From: Mesorhizobium sp.
Lineage (GTDB): Bacteria; Pseudomonadota; Alphaproteobacteria; Rhizobiales; Rhizobiaceae
Direction of reading: 5' to 3'
Assembly: GCF_016793485.1 (NCBI RefSeq)
Contig: NZ_JAEULZ010000018.1
Coordinates: 124,001-188,000 of the forward strand
DNA: 64,000 nt
The position numbers were made by a program, and so were the translations under genes. Shown here piece by piece: positions 8,279 to 17,394 of the stretch. A model generated the notes under the pieces. That model saw only the letters and a list, made by a program, of their open reading frames with translations. It was not told the DNA's origin and ran no database searches. Each line of letters opens with the position of its first letter. Position 1 is the first letter of the stretch.

Positions 8279-9060
8279 TGAAGACAGCCGGCAAGATACT
8301 CGTCTCCGCCTACGCGCTCGCCATCTACGGCTTCATCTTCCTGCCGGTCATCGTGCTCGTGCTGTTCTCGCTGCAGGCGAGTTCCTTCCCGATTCCGCCC
8401 TTCACCGGGCCGTCGCTGCGCTGGTACGAGGCGGTGCTCTCCGACCGGCGACTGATGTCGGCGCTGTTCAATTCCGTCGTGCTGGCCGGCCTCTCTTCGG
8501 CCGTGGCCGTGACGCTCGGCTTCCTCGCCGCCTGGGGTTTTGCGCGCTATCATCTGCCGCGCTCTAGCCTGATGCGCGCGCTGATCACGCTGCCGCTCAC
8601 CGTCAGCTACCTGATCATCGGCATGGGCCTGCTGATCGTCTTCAACTGGGCGGGCGTGCCTAAATCGCTGCTCGCCGCCGGCATCGGCCATGTGGTCATC
8701 AACCTGCCGCTCTGCTTCGCCATCATCTACAGCCAGATGGGCGACAACCAGGTGAATTTCGAACGCGCCGCGCGTGACCTCGGCGCCAGCGAATGGAAGG
8801 TGCTGTTCCTCGTCAGCGTGCCGGTGCTCTGGCCCGCCATCTTCGCCAGTTTCTTCCTGTCGATGACCTTCTCGTGGGACGAGTTCGTCATCGCATTCCT
8901 GCTCACGCGCTTCGACACGACGCTGCCGGTGGAAATCTGGAACCTGCTGCGCTCGGGGCTGAACCCACGCACCAACGCCATCGGCTCGCTGGTGTTCGGC
9001 GTCTCTATCGTCATGGCGCTGCTCCTCGAACTCGTTTTCCTGCGGAGGACCCGCCGATGA
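8278..9060 (+). CDS. ABC transporter permease (PotC-like)
   Basis: The 260-residue inner-membrane protein starts with a transmembrane helix (residues 9-30) and carries the loop FERAARDLGASEWKVLFLVS, the EAA-type ATPase contact. The start ATG overlaps the stop of the first permease, and its stop overlaps the ATG of the ATPase gene. This coupling supports one transporter complex of two permeases and one ATPase. Confidence 0.9.
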   Translation: MKTAGKILVSAYALAIYGFIFLPVIVLVLFSLQASSFPIPPFTGPSLRWYEAVLSDRRLMSALFNSVVLAGLSSAVAVTLGFLAAWGFARYHLPRSSLMRALITLPLTVSYLIIGMGLLIVFNWAGVPKSLLAAGIGHVVINLPLCFAIIYSQMGDNQVNFERAARDLGASEWKVLFLVSVPVLWPAIFASFFLSMTFSWDEFVIAFLLTRFDTTLPVEIWNLLRSGLNPRTNAIGSLVFGVSIVMALLLELVFLRRTRR

Positions 9061-10148
9061 CTGGAACCCTCCCCGGGCAGTCCCTCTCCGGGCCTCTGGT
9101 CGAAATCCGCAAGCTCTCGCACAGCTTCGGCGGACACAAGGCGCTGAACGAGGTGTCGCTGACCGTCGAGCCCGGCAGCTACACCGTGCTGCTCGGACCT
9201 TCGGGCTCCGGCAAGACAACCTTGCTCTCCATCATCGGCGGCTTCGTTCATCCCAACGAGGGCAGCGTCTTCATCCGCGGCAACGATTTTACGCGTGCCC
9301 CGCCGGCACGCCGGCCGACTGCGACCGTATTCCAGGACTACGCGCTGTTCCCCCACCTGACGGTCGGCAACAATGTCGGCTTCGGCCTGCGCATGCGTGG
9401 CGTGCCCCGCGCGGCACGCGCTTCCAAGGTGCGCGATGCGCTGGCGATGGTCGGCCTAGCCGACGCCATCCACAAGCGGCCGCACCAGCTCTCGGGCGGG
9501 CAGCGGCAACGCGTAGCATTGGCGCGCGCGCTCGTCGTGGAGCCCGCAGTGCTGCTGCTCGACGAGCCGCTCGGCGCGCTCGACCTGAAGCTTCGCCGCC
9601 AGATGCAGGATGAGCTGAAAGCGCTGCAGAAACGCGTCGGCACTGCCTTCATTCACGTCACCCACGATCAGGAGGAGGCGATGGCGCTGGCCGACCACTG
9701 CGTCGTCATGAGCGACGGCCGCATCGAGGACCAGGGACCGGCGGAGCGTGTCTATTCGCGGCCGGCCTCTCGCTTCAGCGCCACCTTCATGGGCGAATCG
9801 ACGCTGATCTCGGGCAAGATCCTCGACCTCGGCATGGACGAGATTCGCGTCGATACGCAGGTCGGGCCGCTGTCGCTCGCCGGCGCCGGCGAGCCCGGCT
9901 TCGACGTGTCGCTCGCGATCCGGCCGGAGCACATCACGCTGGTGCCCGAGAGCGGCTCGGTCTCGCTCGGCGAGGCTGTCGTCACCGACGTCGTCTTCCA
10001 GGGCAGCTTCAAGCGGGTTCTGGCAGTCTCAACGCGCGACCCTGACGTCACCTTTATCGCCAAGCTGCGTTCGAGCTATGGCGTGGCCATCGGCGACAAG
10101 GTCGAGCTCTACGCCACGCCGGCCGACATGGTGCTGCTGTCACGATGA
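9057..10148 (+). CDS. ABC transporter ATP-binding protein (PotA-like)
   Basis: The 363-residue cytoplasmic ATPase drives the permease pair. Walker A GPSGSGKTT is at residues 47-55, the signature LSGGQRQR starts at 145, Walker B LLLDEP is at 166-171 and the H-loop lies in IHVTHDQEEAMALAD. A C-terminal TOBE-like domain follows (about 270-360), as in PotA. It overlaps the upstream permease and the downstream hydrolase by ATGA. Confidence 0.93.
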   Translation: MTGTLPGQSLSGPLVEIRKLSHSFGGHKALNEVSLTVEPGSYTVLLGPSGSGKTTLLSIIGGFVHPNEGSVFIRGNDFTRAPPARRPTATVFQDYALFPHLTVGNNVGFGLRMRGVPRAARASKVRDALAMVGLADAIHKRPHQLSGGQRQRVALARALVVEPAVLLLDEPLGALDLKLRRQMQDELKALQKRVGTAFIHVTHDQEEAMALADHCVVMSDGRIEDQGPAERVYSRPASRFSATFMGESTLISGKILDLGMDEIRVDTQVGPLSLAGAGEPGFDVSLAIRPEHITLVPESGSVSLGEAVVTDVVFQGSFKRVLAVSTRDPDVTFIAKLRSSYGVAIGDKVELYATPADMVLLSR

Positions 10149-10888
10149 CACAGCCCATCAAGGCCACGGATTGGTACGAGACCGTCAAACTCGGCGACAG
10201 CGTGACGCTGATCCACGAGCCTTGGATCACGCCGTTCTACCGCTGTAACATCTGGCATGTGCGCGGACGCGACCGCGACCTGTTGTTCGACAGCGGGCTC
10301 GGCCATTTCAGCCTGCGCCAGCATGTGCCGCTGGTGACGGAGAAGAAGCTCGTCTGCGTCGCCAGCCATACGCATTTCGACCATATCGGCTGCCACCATG
10401 AATTCCCGCATCGCTGCGTGCATCGCGCCGAGGCGGAGATCCTCGCCGACCCGCGCAACGAATTGACGGTCGCCGACCGCTACGCGACCGACGAGATGTT
10501 CATCGTCCCGCCCGAGGGCTGGGATGCCAGCCGCTACCGCATTCAGCGCGCCACGGCCGATCGCATCCTCGAAGCCGGGGACGTGATCGATCTCGGCGAC
10601 CGCGCCTTCGAGGTGATCCACACGCCCGGCCATTCGCCGGGCGGCATCGCGCTTTATGAGAAGAAGACCGGCATCCTGCTGTCGGGCGACATCGTCTATG
10701 ACGGCCCACTGATCGACGACGCCTATCACTCCGACATCGCTGACTATCTGGCGACTCTGGAAAAGATGCGCAGCCTGCCCGTCACGATCGTTCACGGCGG
10801 CCACTTCCCGAGCTTCGGTCCGACGCGCTACCGACAGCTCATCGACGAATATCTGGCGTCGAAGCGAAAGCCGGGCTGCCACCTTTGA
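10145..10888 (+). CDS. MBL-fold metallo-hydrolase
   Basis: The 247-residue protein has the metallo-beta-lactamase motif SHTHFDHIGCHHEF for two metals, further ligands in HTPGHSPGGIALYE and LSGDIVYDG, and a C-terminal VHGGHFPSFG. It lacks a signal peptide, so it acts in the cytoplasm. The ATGA overlap with the ATPase gene makes it the last gene of the transporter operon. It probably hydrolyses the imported compound, perhaps an ester, thioester or lactone; this is inference. Confidence 0.87.
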   Translation: MTQPIKATDWYETVKLGDSVTLIHEPWITPFYRCNIWHVRGRDRDLLFDSGLGHFSLRQHVPLVTEKKLVCVASHTHFDHIGCHHEFPHRCVHRAEAEILADPRNELTVADRYATDEMFIVPPEGWDASRYRIQRATADRILEAGDVIDLGDRAFEVIHTPGHSPGGIALYEKKTGILLSGDIVYDGPLIDDAYHSDIADYLATLEKMRSLPVTIVHGGHFPSFGPTRYRQLIDEYLASKRKPGCHL

Positions 10889-11002
10889 ATTAGGTGCCAA
10901 GTGAGCACGGCCCTCGCAAGCGTCGCCGCACCTTTCCGCAACGGCAAATCGGCTATAAGCTGAACTGTATTGCAGGCCGATCAGCCACTACTGGAGCACC
11001 TG

Positions 11003-11413
11003 ATGATTCGATTGATTGCAACCACGGTTATCGAACTGGCTGCGAATGCCATCGGGCTGCTGATCGCCGCCTGGCTGTTGCCGGGCTTCTCGATTGGCGT
11101 GATCGGTTTCATCATCGTCGTAGCGCTGTTCACCGTCGCCAAGTTCATTCTCGGGCCACTGATCTTCAAGCTTTCGTTCAAATATGTGCGCGCGCTCAAC
11201 GGCGGCGTCGCGCTCGCCATCACCTTCGTCGGCCTTGTTGTGACTACATGGCTGACCACCCATCTTGTGATCACAGGCTTCACCACCTGGGTGCTGTCGA
11301 CTCTGATCGTCTGGCTGTGCGGCGTGCTCGCCTCAATCTTGCTGCCGCTGGTCATTTTCAAGAAGGCGCTCGCCGAACGCAGGAGCCCGCGCCCAATTCC
11401 ACCCGTCGTCTGA
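11003..11413 (+). CDS. Small four-helix membrane protein (phage-holin superfamily IV-like)
   Basis: The 136-residue protein has about four hydrophobic helices (residues 5-28, 30-52, 66-88 and 95-118). The second hairpin and GFIIVVALFTVAKFILGPLI resemble the 4-TMS phage-holin superfamily IV family (PF04020), which is widespread in bacterial chromosomes and not itself evidence of a phage. I chose ATG 11003 after CTGGAG. There is no phage gene nearby. Function unknown. Confidence 0.6.
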   Translation: MIRLIATTVIELAANAIGLLIAAWLLPGFSIGVIGFIIVVALFTVAKFILGPLIFKLSFKYVRALNGGVALAITFVGLVVTTWLTTHLVITGFTTWVLSTLIVWLCGVLASILLPLVIFKKALAERRSPRPIPPVV

Positions 11414-11592
11414 CGGAGCGCTCCGCCGTGACCGCCTGCCGGATGTGCGTGACCACCGGCGGCGGAAACCTGCCTCGTTTCGAGTTGCAAATCAGCACGC
11501 CCGCGATAATTTCACGTCAGGCGTGTGCTGCGTGCGCCGGGCACGGTCCCGATACGGAGAATGTTCTGGCATTTTTCGAGGAGTCGTAGCCC

Positions 11593-12807
11593 ATGCCGCA
11601 CGAAATCCATGATCGTCGGGTTCTCCGGCGTCCGTTTTCCGTCTTGAGAGAATTCCTGGACAACGCGTCGTCAGGCGGCCTCGTCCTGATGGGTGCCGCG
11701 GCGCTGGCGATCCTGGTCGCCAACTCGCCGCTCGCCCCCACCTATTTCGCCACCCTGAAGGCCTATGTCGGACCGCTCAGCGTTTCGCACTGGATCAACG
11801 ACGCGCTCATGGCGCTGTTCTTCCTGATGGTCGGCCTCGAAATCAAGCGCGAAGTGCTCGACGGTCAGCTCGGATCGTGGAGCCGGCGCATTCTTCCGGG
11901 CGTCGCGGCGCTGGGCGGCATGGCGGTCCCCGCTGCCATCTTCCTTGCTTTCAACTGGAACGACCCTGTCGCAGCGCGCGGATGGGCAATCCCCTCGGCG
12001 ACCGACATCGCCTTTTCGCTCGGCGTGCTGTCGCTGCTGGGCAACCGGGTACCGACCTCGCTGAAGCTGTTCCTGACGGCTCTGGCGATCATAGACGACC
12101 TTGGCGCGGTCATCGTCATCGCCATCTTCTATACCGGTAACCTTTCCGTGCCATATCTAGCGCTTGCGGCCGGCGTGGTCGTAGCGCTGCTTGCGATGAA
12201 CCGCCTCGGCGTGATGCGGCTGGCCCCCTACCTGTTGCTTGGGCTTGTCCTCTGGTATCTCGTCTTCAGGTCGGGCGTTCACGCCACCATCGCCGGCGTG
12301 CTTCTGGCGATCACCATTCCGCTGCGCCCGGCTCCTTCGCGCCCCGACGACATGGGCTCGCCGCTGCACCGGCTCGAGCACCGACTGCAGAAATGGGTGA
12401 CCTTCCTCGTCATCCCGATCTTCGGCTTCGCCAATGCCGGCGTTTCGTTCGCCGGCCTGTCGCTCGGCGTGCTTGGCGACAACCTGACGCTCGGCGTGGC
12501 GCTTGGGCTGCTCGTTGGCAAGCTGGTAGGCGTGTTCGGCAGCGCATGGCTGGTCATTCGGTCCGGCCTCGCCGACATGCCGATGGGCGTCGGAACCTTC
12601 CAACTCGCCGGCGTGTCGCTTCTCTGCGGCATCGGCTTCACCATGAGCCTTTTCATCGGCCTGCTGGCGTTCGCTGACTATCCGGCCCTCCAGGAAGAGG
12701 TGAAGGTTGGCATCCTGTGCGGGTCGATCGCGGCGGGTATACTCGGCTATGCGGTGCTGCGTGTCGCGCCGAGGGATGTGCCACCGCCGCCAGCCCGTAA
12801 CGGCTAA
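11593..12807 (+). CDS. nhaA: Na+/H+ antiporter NhaA
   Basis: This inner-membrane antiporter exchanges sodium for protons and supports pH and salt homeostasis. The 404 residues match the usual family length and have about twelve hydrophobic segments. [18 protein letters not shown] carries the two aspartates that bind Na+, and [19 protein letters not shown] is the conserved TM4 unwound-helix region. GAGGAG precedes the ATG by about ten bases. The gene stands alone. Confidence 0.95.
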   Translation: MPHEIHDRRVLRRPFSVLREFLDNASSGGLVLMGAAALAILVANSPLAPTYFATLKAYVGPLSVSHWINDALMALFFLMVGLEIKREVLDGQLGSWSRRILPGVAALGGMAVPAAIFLAFNWNDPVAARGWAIPSATDIAFSLGVLSLLGNRVPTSLKLFLTALAIIDDLGAVIVIAIFYTGNLSVPYLALAAGVVVALLAMNRLGVMRLAPYLLLGLVLWYLVFRSGVHATIAGVLLAITIPLRPAPSRPDDMGSPLHRLEHRLQKWVTFLVIPIFGFANAGVSFAGLSLGVLGDNLTLGVALGLLVGKLVGVFGSAWLVIRSGLADMPMGVGTFQLAGVSLLCGIGFTMSLFIGLLAFADYPALQEEVKVGILCGSIAAGILGYAVLRVAPRDVPPPPARNG

Positions 12808-12815
12808 ACCGGAGT

Positions 12816-13052
12816 TCAGGCTTCCGACGGCAACAGATCCGCCAGGCTGGAGACAGTCTTCAGCGCGGCGATCTCGTCGGGCGTGAGTTGGCGGCCGAGC
12901 TTCTCCTCGAATGCCAGGATGATCGACAGATGCGCGATGCTGTCCCACTGCGGCAGCGACCCCACCGGTGCGTCCGCGGGCACGTCCTGCGGACGGCATC
13001 CCAAGACGCCGGCGATGATGCCTGCAACCACCGTCTGGCGCGTTTCATCCAT
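12816..13052 (-). CDS. Acyl carrier protein-like phosphopantetheine-binding protein
   Basis: The 78-residue protein has the acyl carrier fold: acidic helices and the attachment motif LPQWDSIAHLSII, with the likely phosphopantetheine serine at residue 38 (WDS rather than the commoner GxDS). It is the last gene of a minus-strand operon with an acyl-adenylate ligase and two GNATs, and overlaps the previous GNAT by 8 bases. It probably carries the acyl or aminoacyl group loaded by the ligase (inference). It is not the fatty-acid ACP, which has DSLD. Confidence 0.82.
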   Translation of the reverse strand: MDETRQTVVAGIIAGVLGCRPQDVPADAPVGSLPQWDSIAHLSIILAFEEKLGRQLTPDEIAALKTVSSLADLLPSEA

Positions 13053-13605
13053 TGCGTTCCGCCTTCCGCCGCACCCATTCCTCGCGGAACATCTCGAAGA
13101 TCAGCATGTCGTGAACCTGACCGGTTGCTGGATCGCATTGCGCGCGATGCAGTGTGCCGACATTTGCGAAACCGAGCTTCTGGCAATTGAACACCGAGGG
13201 AAGATTGCTGGCCGCCACCTCGGCATACAAGCGTTCCACGCCGGAATTCTCGAACAGATGGTCGATCATCCGCGTGCGGACCTCCCGCGCTACACCTTTC
13301 CTTCGCCAACTCCGATCATGGATTCCAATACCGAAACGGCATGATCTGTAGCCGCTCAAGGACATGATATGGATCCCGATCGCGACAGTCTGGCCACGCG
13401 GCACGATGGCATGGACGAACCGCTTCCGCTTCTTGGGGCGGACCATCTCCCGAAACCACCTCCAGCGCGACCTCGGCGCTCCCGAACCTGAAAAGCTGGT
13501 GATGAACTCAGTATCCCGCGTCCACGGATAGGTGAGGCGGAATGCCTGCCAGACATTGAGGGGCACCAGATCGAAACGTTCGGTTTCGATGCGCGCCTCA
13601 TCCAC
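13045..13605 (-). CDS. GNAT family N-acyltransferase, paralog A
   Basis: The 186-residue protein has a RimJ/RimL-like GNAT pattern: ETERFDLVPLN at the start, GIHDRSWRRKGVAREVRTRM as acetyl/acyl-CoA-binding loop (R-x-K-G-V-A) and NLPSVFNCQKLGF near the end. It is closely similar over its whole length to the next gene upstream, so the two arose by tandem duplication. The overlap with the ACP gene and with the second GNAT gene supports co-translation. It may transfer an acyl group from the ACP to an amine (inference). Confidence 0.85.
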   Translation of the reverse strand: MDEARIETERFDLVPLNVWQAFRLTYPWTRDTEFITSFSGSGAPRSRWRWFREMVRPKKRKRFVHAIVPRGQTVAIGIHIMSLSGYRSCRFGIGIHDRSWRRKGVAREVRTRMIDHLFENSGVERLYAEVAASNLPSVFNCQKLGFANVGTLHRAQCDPATGQVHDMLIFEMFREEWVRRKAERNG

Positions 13606-14170
13606 GACGTTCCGCCTTTCGCTTCATCCATTCGTCGCGGAATATCTCGAAGATCAGCATGTCGTGAACCTGACCAGTCACAGGATCGAACTTTGACCGG
13701 TGCATCGTGCCTACATGCGCGAAACCGAGCTTCTGGTAGTTGAAGACCGACGGGAGATTGCGGCCCACCACCTGGGCATGCAGCCTTTCAACGTCAGAAT
13801 GCTCGAAAACATGATCGATCAGGCGCGTGCGCACCTCCTGAACGACGCCCTTGCCCCACCAGCTACGGTCCTGGATGCCGATACCGAGGCGACAGGACCT
13901 GTAGCCATATATCGACATGGAGTGCACGCCGATCGGCGCCGACTCACCACGCGGCACGATCCCGTGGACGAAGCGCGTCTTGTTGTTGGGGCGGATCATC
14001 TCCCGATACCATTTGCGGGGCGAGCGCGGCGCACCGGACCCGGAAAAACTGGCGATGAATTCGGCATCCCGCGTCCACGGATAGGTCAGGCGAAATGTCT
14101 GCCAGACATTGAGCGGCACGAGATCGAAGCGCTCGCTTTCGATCCGCGCCCGCAAGGCGTGGCGACCCAC
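13598..14170 (-). CDS. GNAT family N-acyltransferase, paralog B
   Basis: The 190-residue protein aligns end to end with paralog A: ESERFDLVPLNVWQTFRLTY, GIQDRSWWGKGVVQEVRTRL and NLPSVFNYQKLGFAHVGTMH. Its acyl-CoA loop reads WWGKGVVQE, different from paralog A at several positions, so the substrate may differ. The start is uncertain: I take GTG 14170, six bases after the ligase stop and preceded by GGGAG; TTG 14155 would give the same start as paralog A. A longer in-frame extension would lie entirely inside the ligase gene and is rejected. Confidence 0.82.
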   Translation of the reverse strand: MGRHALRARIESERFDLVPLNVWQTFRLTYPWTRDAEFIASFSGSGAPRSPRKWYREMIRPNNKTRFVHGIVPRGESAPIGVHSMSIYGYRSCRLGIGIQDRSWWGKGVVQEVRTRLIDHVFEHSDVERLHAQVVGRNLPSVFNYQKLGFAHVGTMHRSKFDPVTGQVHDMLIFEIFRDEWMKRKAERRG

Positions 14171-14175
14171 GCCGC

Positions 14176-15582
14176 TCAGGCTCCCGGCCCCGATGCGAGC
14201 GCTGCTTCGCGCACGCGGTCGCGCACGATCTTGCCGCGATCGTTGCGCGGGATCGCGTCGAGCACGAAGATTTTTGACGGCACAGCCTCGGCTCGGCACC
14301 GCTCCCGGCACCACGCGCGGATCGCGGGTATCTCCGCGTCCTCGGCCAGAACGATCGCGGCCGCCACCGCCTCGCCCGCGATCGGGTCGGGCAGGCCGAA
14401 CGCGCATGCCTCGCGCACGGCAGGATGGCGCTCCAGCAACATGTCTATCTCTTCCGCCGGTACCTTGACGCCGCCACGGTTGATCTCGTTCTTGATCCGG
14501 CCGACGAGCGTCAGGCGGCCACCGCCATCGATCCTGCCGGTGTCGCCGGTGCGCAACCAGGAACCATGGAATGCGGCGCGGGTCTCGACCTCCATGCCGA
14601 GGTAACCAGACATGATCGAAGGGGTGGCCACGAGCACTTCGCCCGATCCCTCCCGCAGGATTTGCCCGGACTCGTCCAGAACCGCGGCGCTGCCACCCCA
14701 TGGCTTGCCGACGAGGCCATCCGCTGCCCCCGGTTCGTCAAGGCTGGCGCCGCCAATCCAGTTGGCCGTCTCGGTCATGCCGTACATGTTGAAGACGTTG
14801 CGCGTCCCCGTCCAGCCGGCAATCGCGCGCCAGTGTTCAATCGAAAGCGGGGCGGAGCCGACATGCACGCGCCGCATGACATGAACGGGACGCGTGGACA
14901 GACGCATGGCCACCGTCCAGAACGAGGGGGTGGAACTCATGAAGGTGATGCGGCGCGCATCCACCAACCCGCCGAAGCCGCGCATCTCCTCGATCGAAGG
15001 TTGCGGCCACAGGACGAGCATGCCGCCGGCCGCCATGGCCGTGAAGATGTTGCCGATCAGCCCATGGCCGAAATGCAAGGGAAGCACGCAAAGCGATGTT
15101 TCGAGATCGGCTTGGCCTATTGCCGCCACGTTGAGGGCGACGCGAGCCGCGAGACTGCGCTGGGTGTGCACAATTCCCTTGGGGCGGCCGGTGGTGCCTG
15201 ATGTCATCAGGGTCAGGGCGGGATCGTCGGGACCGAGCGGAATGGATCCGGTCGAAACAGTGTCGGCGGCCAGCGCAACCGCGTCATCATCGAGCAGGGC
15301 TGACGCTCCCGTCGCCCGCATTACATTGGAGCGTTCTTCCTGCGTGATACCCGGGTTGACGGCGACGGCCATGGCGCCGGCCTCCCACAGCGCAAAGACG
15401 TCGCGGAGATAATCAAGCGGTGCAGGACGCGCCACGACGGCGCAACATCCTTGTCCGATTCCTGCCTCGCGAAAAGCGATGGCCCGTTGCTCGACGTCAG
15501 CTACGAAACGACCGAGCCCCAGTTCGGTCCCGGTGCGCGCATCGATCAGCCTTGTGTGTCTGTGGGTCAGCGAGAGCAGCAT
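14176..15582 (-). CDS. AMP-dependent acyl-CoA/acyl-ACP synthetase (ANL family)
   Basis: The 468-residue adenylating enzyme has the phosphate loop LMTSGTTGRPKGIVH, the substrate-pocket motif VFNMYGMTE, the hinge LRTGDTGRIDGGGRLTLVGR and the C-terminal catalytic lysine segment IPRNDRGKIVRD. It should activate a carboxylic acid with ATP and load CoA or the nearby acyl carrier protein. It heads an operon with two GNATs and the ACP. It is rather short for the family. The substrate is unknown; benzoate-like, fatty or amino acids are all possible. Confidence 0.88.
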   Translation of the reverse strand: MLLSLTHRHTRLIDARTGTELGLGRFVADVEQRAIAFREAGIGQGCCAVVARPAPLDYLRDVFALWEAGAMAVAVNPGITQEERSNVMRATGASALLDDDAVALAADTVSTGSIPLGPDDPALTLMTSGTTGRPKGIVHTQRSLAARVALNVAAIGQADLETSLCVLPLHFGHGLIGNIFTAMAAGGMLVLWPQPSIEEMRGFGGLVDARRITFMSSTPSFWTVAMRLSTRPVHVMRRVHVGSAPLSIEHWRAIAGWTGTRNVFNMYGMTETANWIGGASLDEPGAADGLVGKPWGGSAAVLDESGQILREGSGEVLVATPSIMSGYLGMEVETRAAFHGSWLRTGDTGRIDGGGRLTLVGRIKNEINRGGVKVPAEEIDMLLERHPAVREACAFGLPDPIAGEAVAAAIVLAEDAEIPAIRAWCRERCRAEAVPSKIFVLDAIPRNDRGKIVRDRVREAALASGPGA

Positions 15583-16015
15583 GAATCGTAAACATATGTG
15601 ACCTCGCCGTGTCGCGTGCGTTTTCCCGCGCGCGTCGCACAGACGGGCTGACTGCTACCCAATCACTCGAACCCACCGGAAATCTGTTCGTTGGGGTCCG
15701 CCGTTACGGCCTGCAACACAAATGGGGACTTGGACAACGAAGGCCGCACATAGCGTCTGCGCTGATTGGGCAAGGGCCGGTCTTCGGATCTGCTGGCTTC
15801 GGACTTCATCTCGGCATCCCCTTCCTGCAAACACGCCGGATTCTAACGAAATCGTTGCGAAGCAGCAAGATTCGAAATTTCCGCACCTTCGACAGGATAG
15901 AAGGGCAATACCCGTCAAAAAAGGCGGCTTTCCTTTCAAAGGTGGTGTCCGGTTGCGGGTCGCGGGCTTGACCGGGCCGCCAGGTTGCATCAAAACCGCC
16001 TCCGGTCTGGAGGAT
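15583..16015. other. Divergent promoter region between the ligase and PqqD operons
   Basis: About 430 bases separate the two divergent operons. No well-supported gene is seen on either strand. A 120-codon plus-strand frame (15609-15971) lacks a ribosome site and has unconvincing composition. I looked for a short precursor peptide, which PqqD and kinase neighbours could imply, but found no convincing one. The long spacing suggests promoters for both arms and regulatory sites; no clear terminator or operator palindrome was recognised. Confidence 0.5.
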
Positions 16016-16327
16016 ATGGGCGTGACGACTGAACAATCCGGCGGGGATATATCCTCGTCGACCAAGCTCGAACTGGCTCCCGAGGTCATCGTCAAGGCGA
16101 TGGGCGAGGACGAAGGCGGCGTTCTGCTCCGGCGCGATTCCGGCGAAATGTTCACCGCCAACGATACGACGATCTTTTTCCTGAACGCGTTGGACGGGAC
16201 GAAACAGGTGAAGGACATCGCCGCGAGCATGGCCAATGTCTTCGAGGTCACCGCCGCCGAACTCGAAAGCGATCTCGTCGAGTTGGCGCGCGAGCTACTC
16301 AGCCAGAACCTGGTGCGGGTCGCCTGA
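16016..16327 (+). CDS. PqqD-like peptide chaperone (RRE-type) protein
   Basis: The 103-residue protein has the PqqD fold pattern: GGVLLRRDSGEMFTANDTTI, then FFLNALDGTKQVKDIAASMA and a C-terminal ELARELLSQNLVRVA helix. Such domains bind leader peptides of RiPP precursors or act with HPr-kinase-like partners. ATG 16016 follows CTGGAGGAT. It is five bases upstream of the HPr-kinase-like gene and starts a three-gene operon. No precursor peptide or radical SAM/cyclase gene is next to it, so the RiPP role is not proven. Confidence 0.82.
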   Translation: MGVTTEQSGGDISSSTKLELAPEVIVKAMGEDEGGVLLRRDSGEMFTANDTTIFFLNALDGTKQVKDIAASMANVFEVTAAELESDLVELARELLSQNLVRVA

Positions 16328-16332
16328 CGCTT

Positions 16333-17394
16333 GTGGCAACGACCGGATCGCCTGTCGCTTCAACCCAATCGAATTTGGCTGATCCCGTGTCCGAGCAAAC
16401 CCTCCATCTGAACTTCCGGGGCGCAGGCCTGGTGATATCGGCCAGCGACCGCGCCTGGGTCGATGCCATAGCGGCCGCCTATGCATCCTTCGTCGACGAA
16501 GGCCAACCATCGCCGGGTGCATTCAGGTTGAGCATTGTCGATACCGACGCGCTTCCGCCCGATCCGCACATGCCGCTGACATGGGAAGGCCTGAACAATT
16601 CGGGCGTGCCCTGCCGTATCTTCGAGTCGGAGACCGAGCAGTTCTTCGTCGCCGACGAAAAGGTGGTCAAGGTAGAGACCCACGCGAGCGGGGTCGCCAC
16701 GGTCTTCGCGCTGCCGGAAAGCAGGAAGGCTTTCCTCTCGTCGATCCTCATTCCGGTCATCGAGTCCACGCTCTTTCACGGCGGCCAGTATCTGCTGCAC
16801 GCGGCTTGCCTCGTCGAGGATGCCTCAGGGCGGAGCGTCCTGGTGTGCGCACCATCCGGATACGGCAAGACGACCACCGCGATGACGCTCGCCCATGACG
16901 GCTTCTCATTGATGACCGACGACGTTGCTGTGGTCGTTCCTAAGCCCGAAGGGGTGCAGGCATGGGGCGTACCCCGGGCATTGAAGGTTCACAGGAGGAC
17001 AGCCGAGCTTCTCTCCTGGATCGGCCCGCTGCCGGACGACCGCTGGGACGAGAATGGCGAGCAGGGCATTGCTCTCGAAAAGATCGCTGACCGGATCGGG
17101 GTCATGACGCCCGAGGCAAGGCCACTGGCCGCGATCATCGTATTGGGATCGCGCTCGCCAGCCGGCCATGTTCTCAAGCCTGCATCGCGACCCGAAGTTC
17201 TCGCCGTGCTTGCGCATGACAACGTCGCGGGCCGGGCGGCGGGTATAACCACCAAGGCGCTGGACAGGTTCATGACGTTCGCCGACATGATCCAGCGCAC
17301 ACCGGCATTCACGCTGCATGCAGGCGAGAATCTCGCGAGTTTGCCAGGTATCGTCTCCGGCGCTCTCGGAGGCAAAAGCGGATTCGAGCCGTGA
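16333..17394 (+). CDS. HPr kinase-like P-loop protein (HprK-related)
   Basis: The 353-residue protein has a P-loop APSGYGKTT at about 173-181 and the acidic motif SLMTDDVAVVV at about 192-202, the arrangement of HprK C-terminal kinase domains. The N-terminal about 140 residues are unlike classic HprK. Such proteins occur with PqqD and nucleotidyltransferase genes in lasso-peptide clusters, where some phosphorylate the peptide, and in polysaccharide loci. The start is GTG 16333, five bases after the pqqD-like stop; the stop overlaps the next gene (GTGA). Substrate unknown. Confidence 0.82.
   Translation: MATTGSPVASTQSNLADPVSEQTLHLNFRGAGLVISASDRAWVDAIAAAYASFVDEGQPSPGAFRLSIVDTDALPPDPHMPLTWEGLNNSGVPCRIFESETEQFFVADEKVVKVETHASGVATVFALPESRKAFLSSILIPVIESTLFHGGQYLLHAACLVEDASGRSVLVCAPSGYGKTTTAMTLAHDGFSLMTDDVAVVVPKPEGVQAWGVPRALKVHRRTAELLSWIGPLPDDRWDENGEQGIALEKIADRIGVMTPEARPLAAIIVLGSRSPAGHVLKPASRPEVLAVLAHDNVAGRAAGITTKALDRFMTFADMIQRTPAFTLHAGENLASLPGIVSGALGGKSGFEP

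Noticed and set aside
11003-11413. Holin of a second prophage
   Set aside because: The family is common in bacterial chromosomes and all neighbours are housekeeping-type genes.
13598-14701. Long fusion of paralog B with an upstream 180-residue extension
   Set aside because: The extension is antiparallel-independent, Arg/Gly-rich, lies wholly inside the ligase gene in another frame and lacks GNAT homology.
15609-15971. 120-codon plus-strand frame upstream of the PqqD-like gene as a RiPP precursor
   Set aside because: No ribosome site, too long and unlike leader/core layout, and composition typical of a non-coding GC-rich frame.
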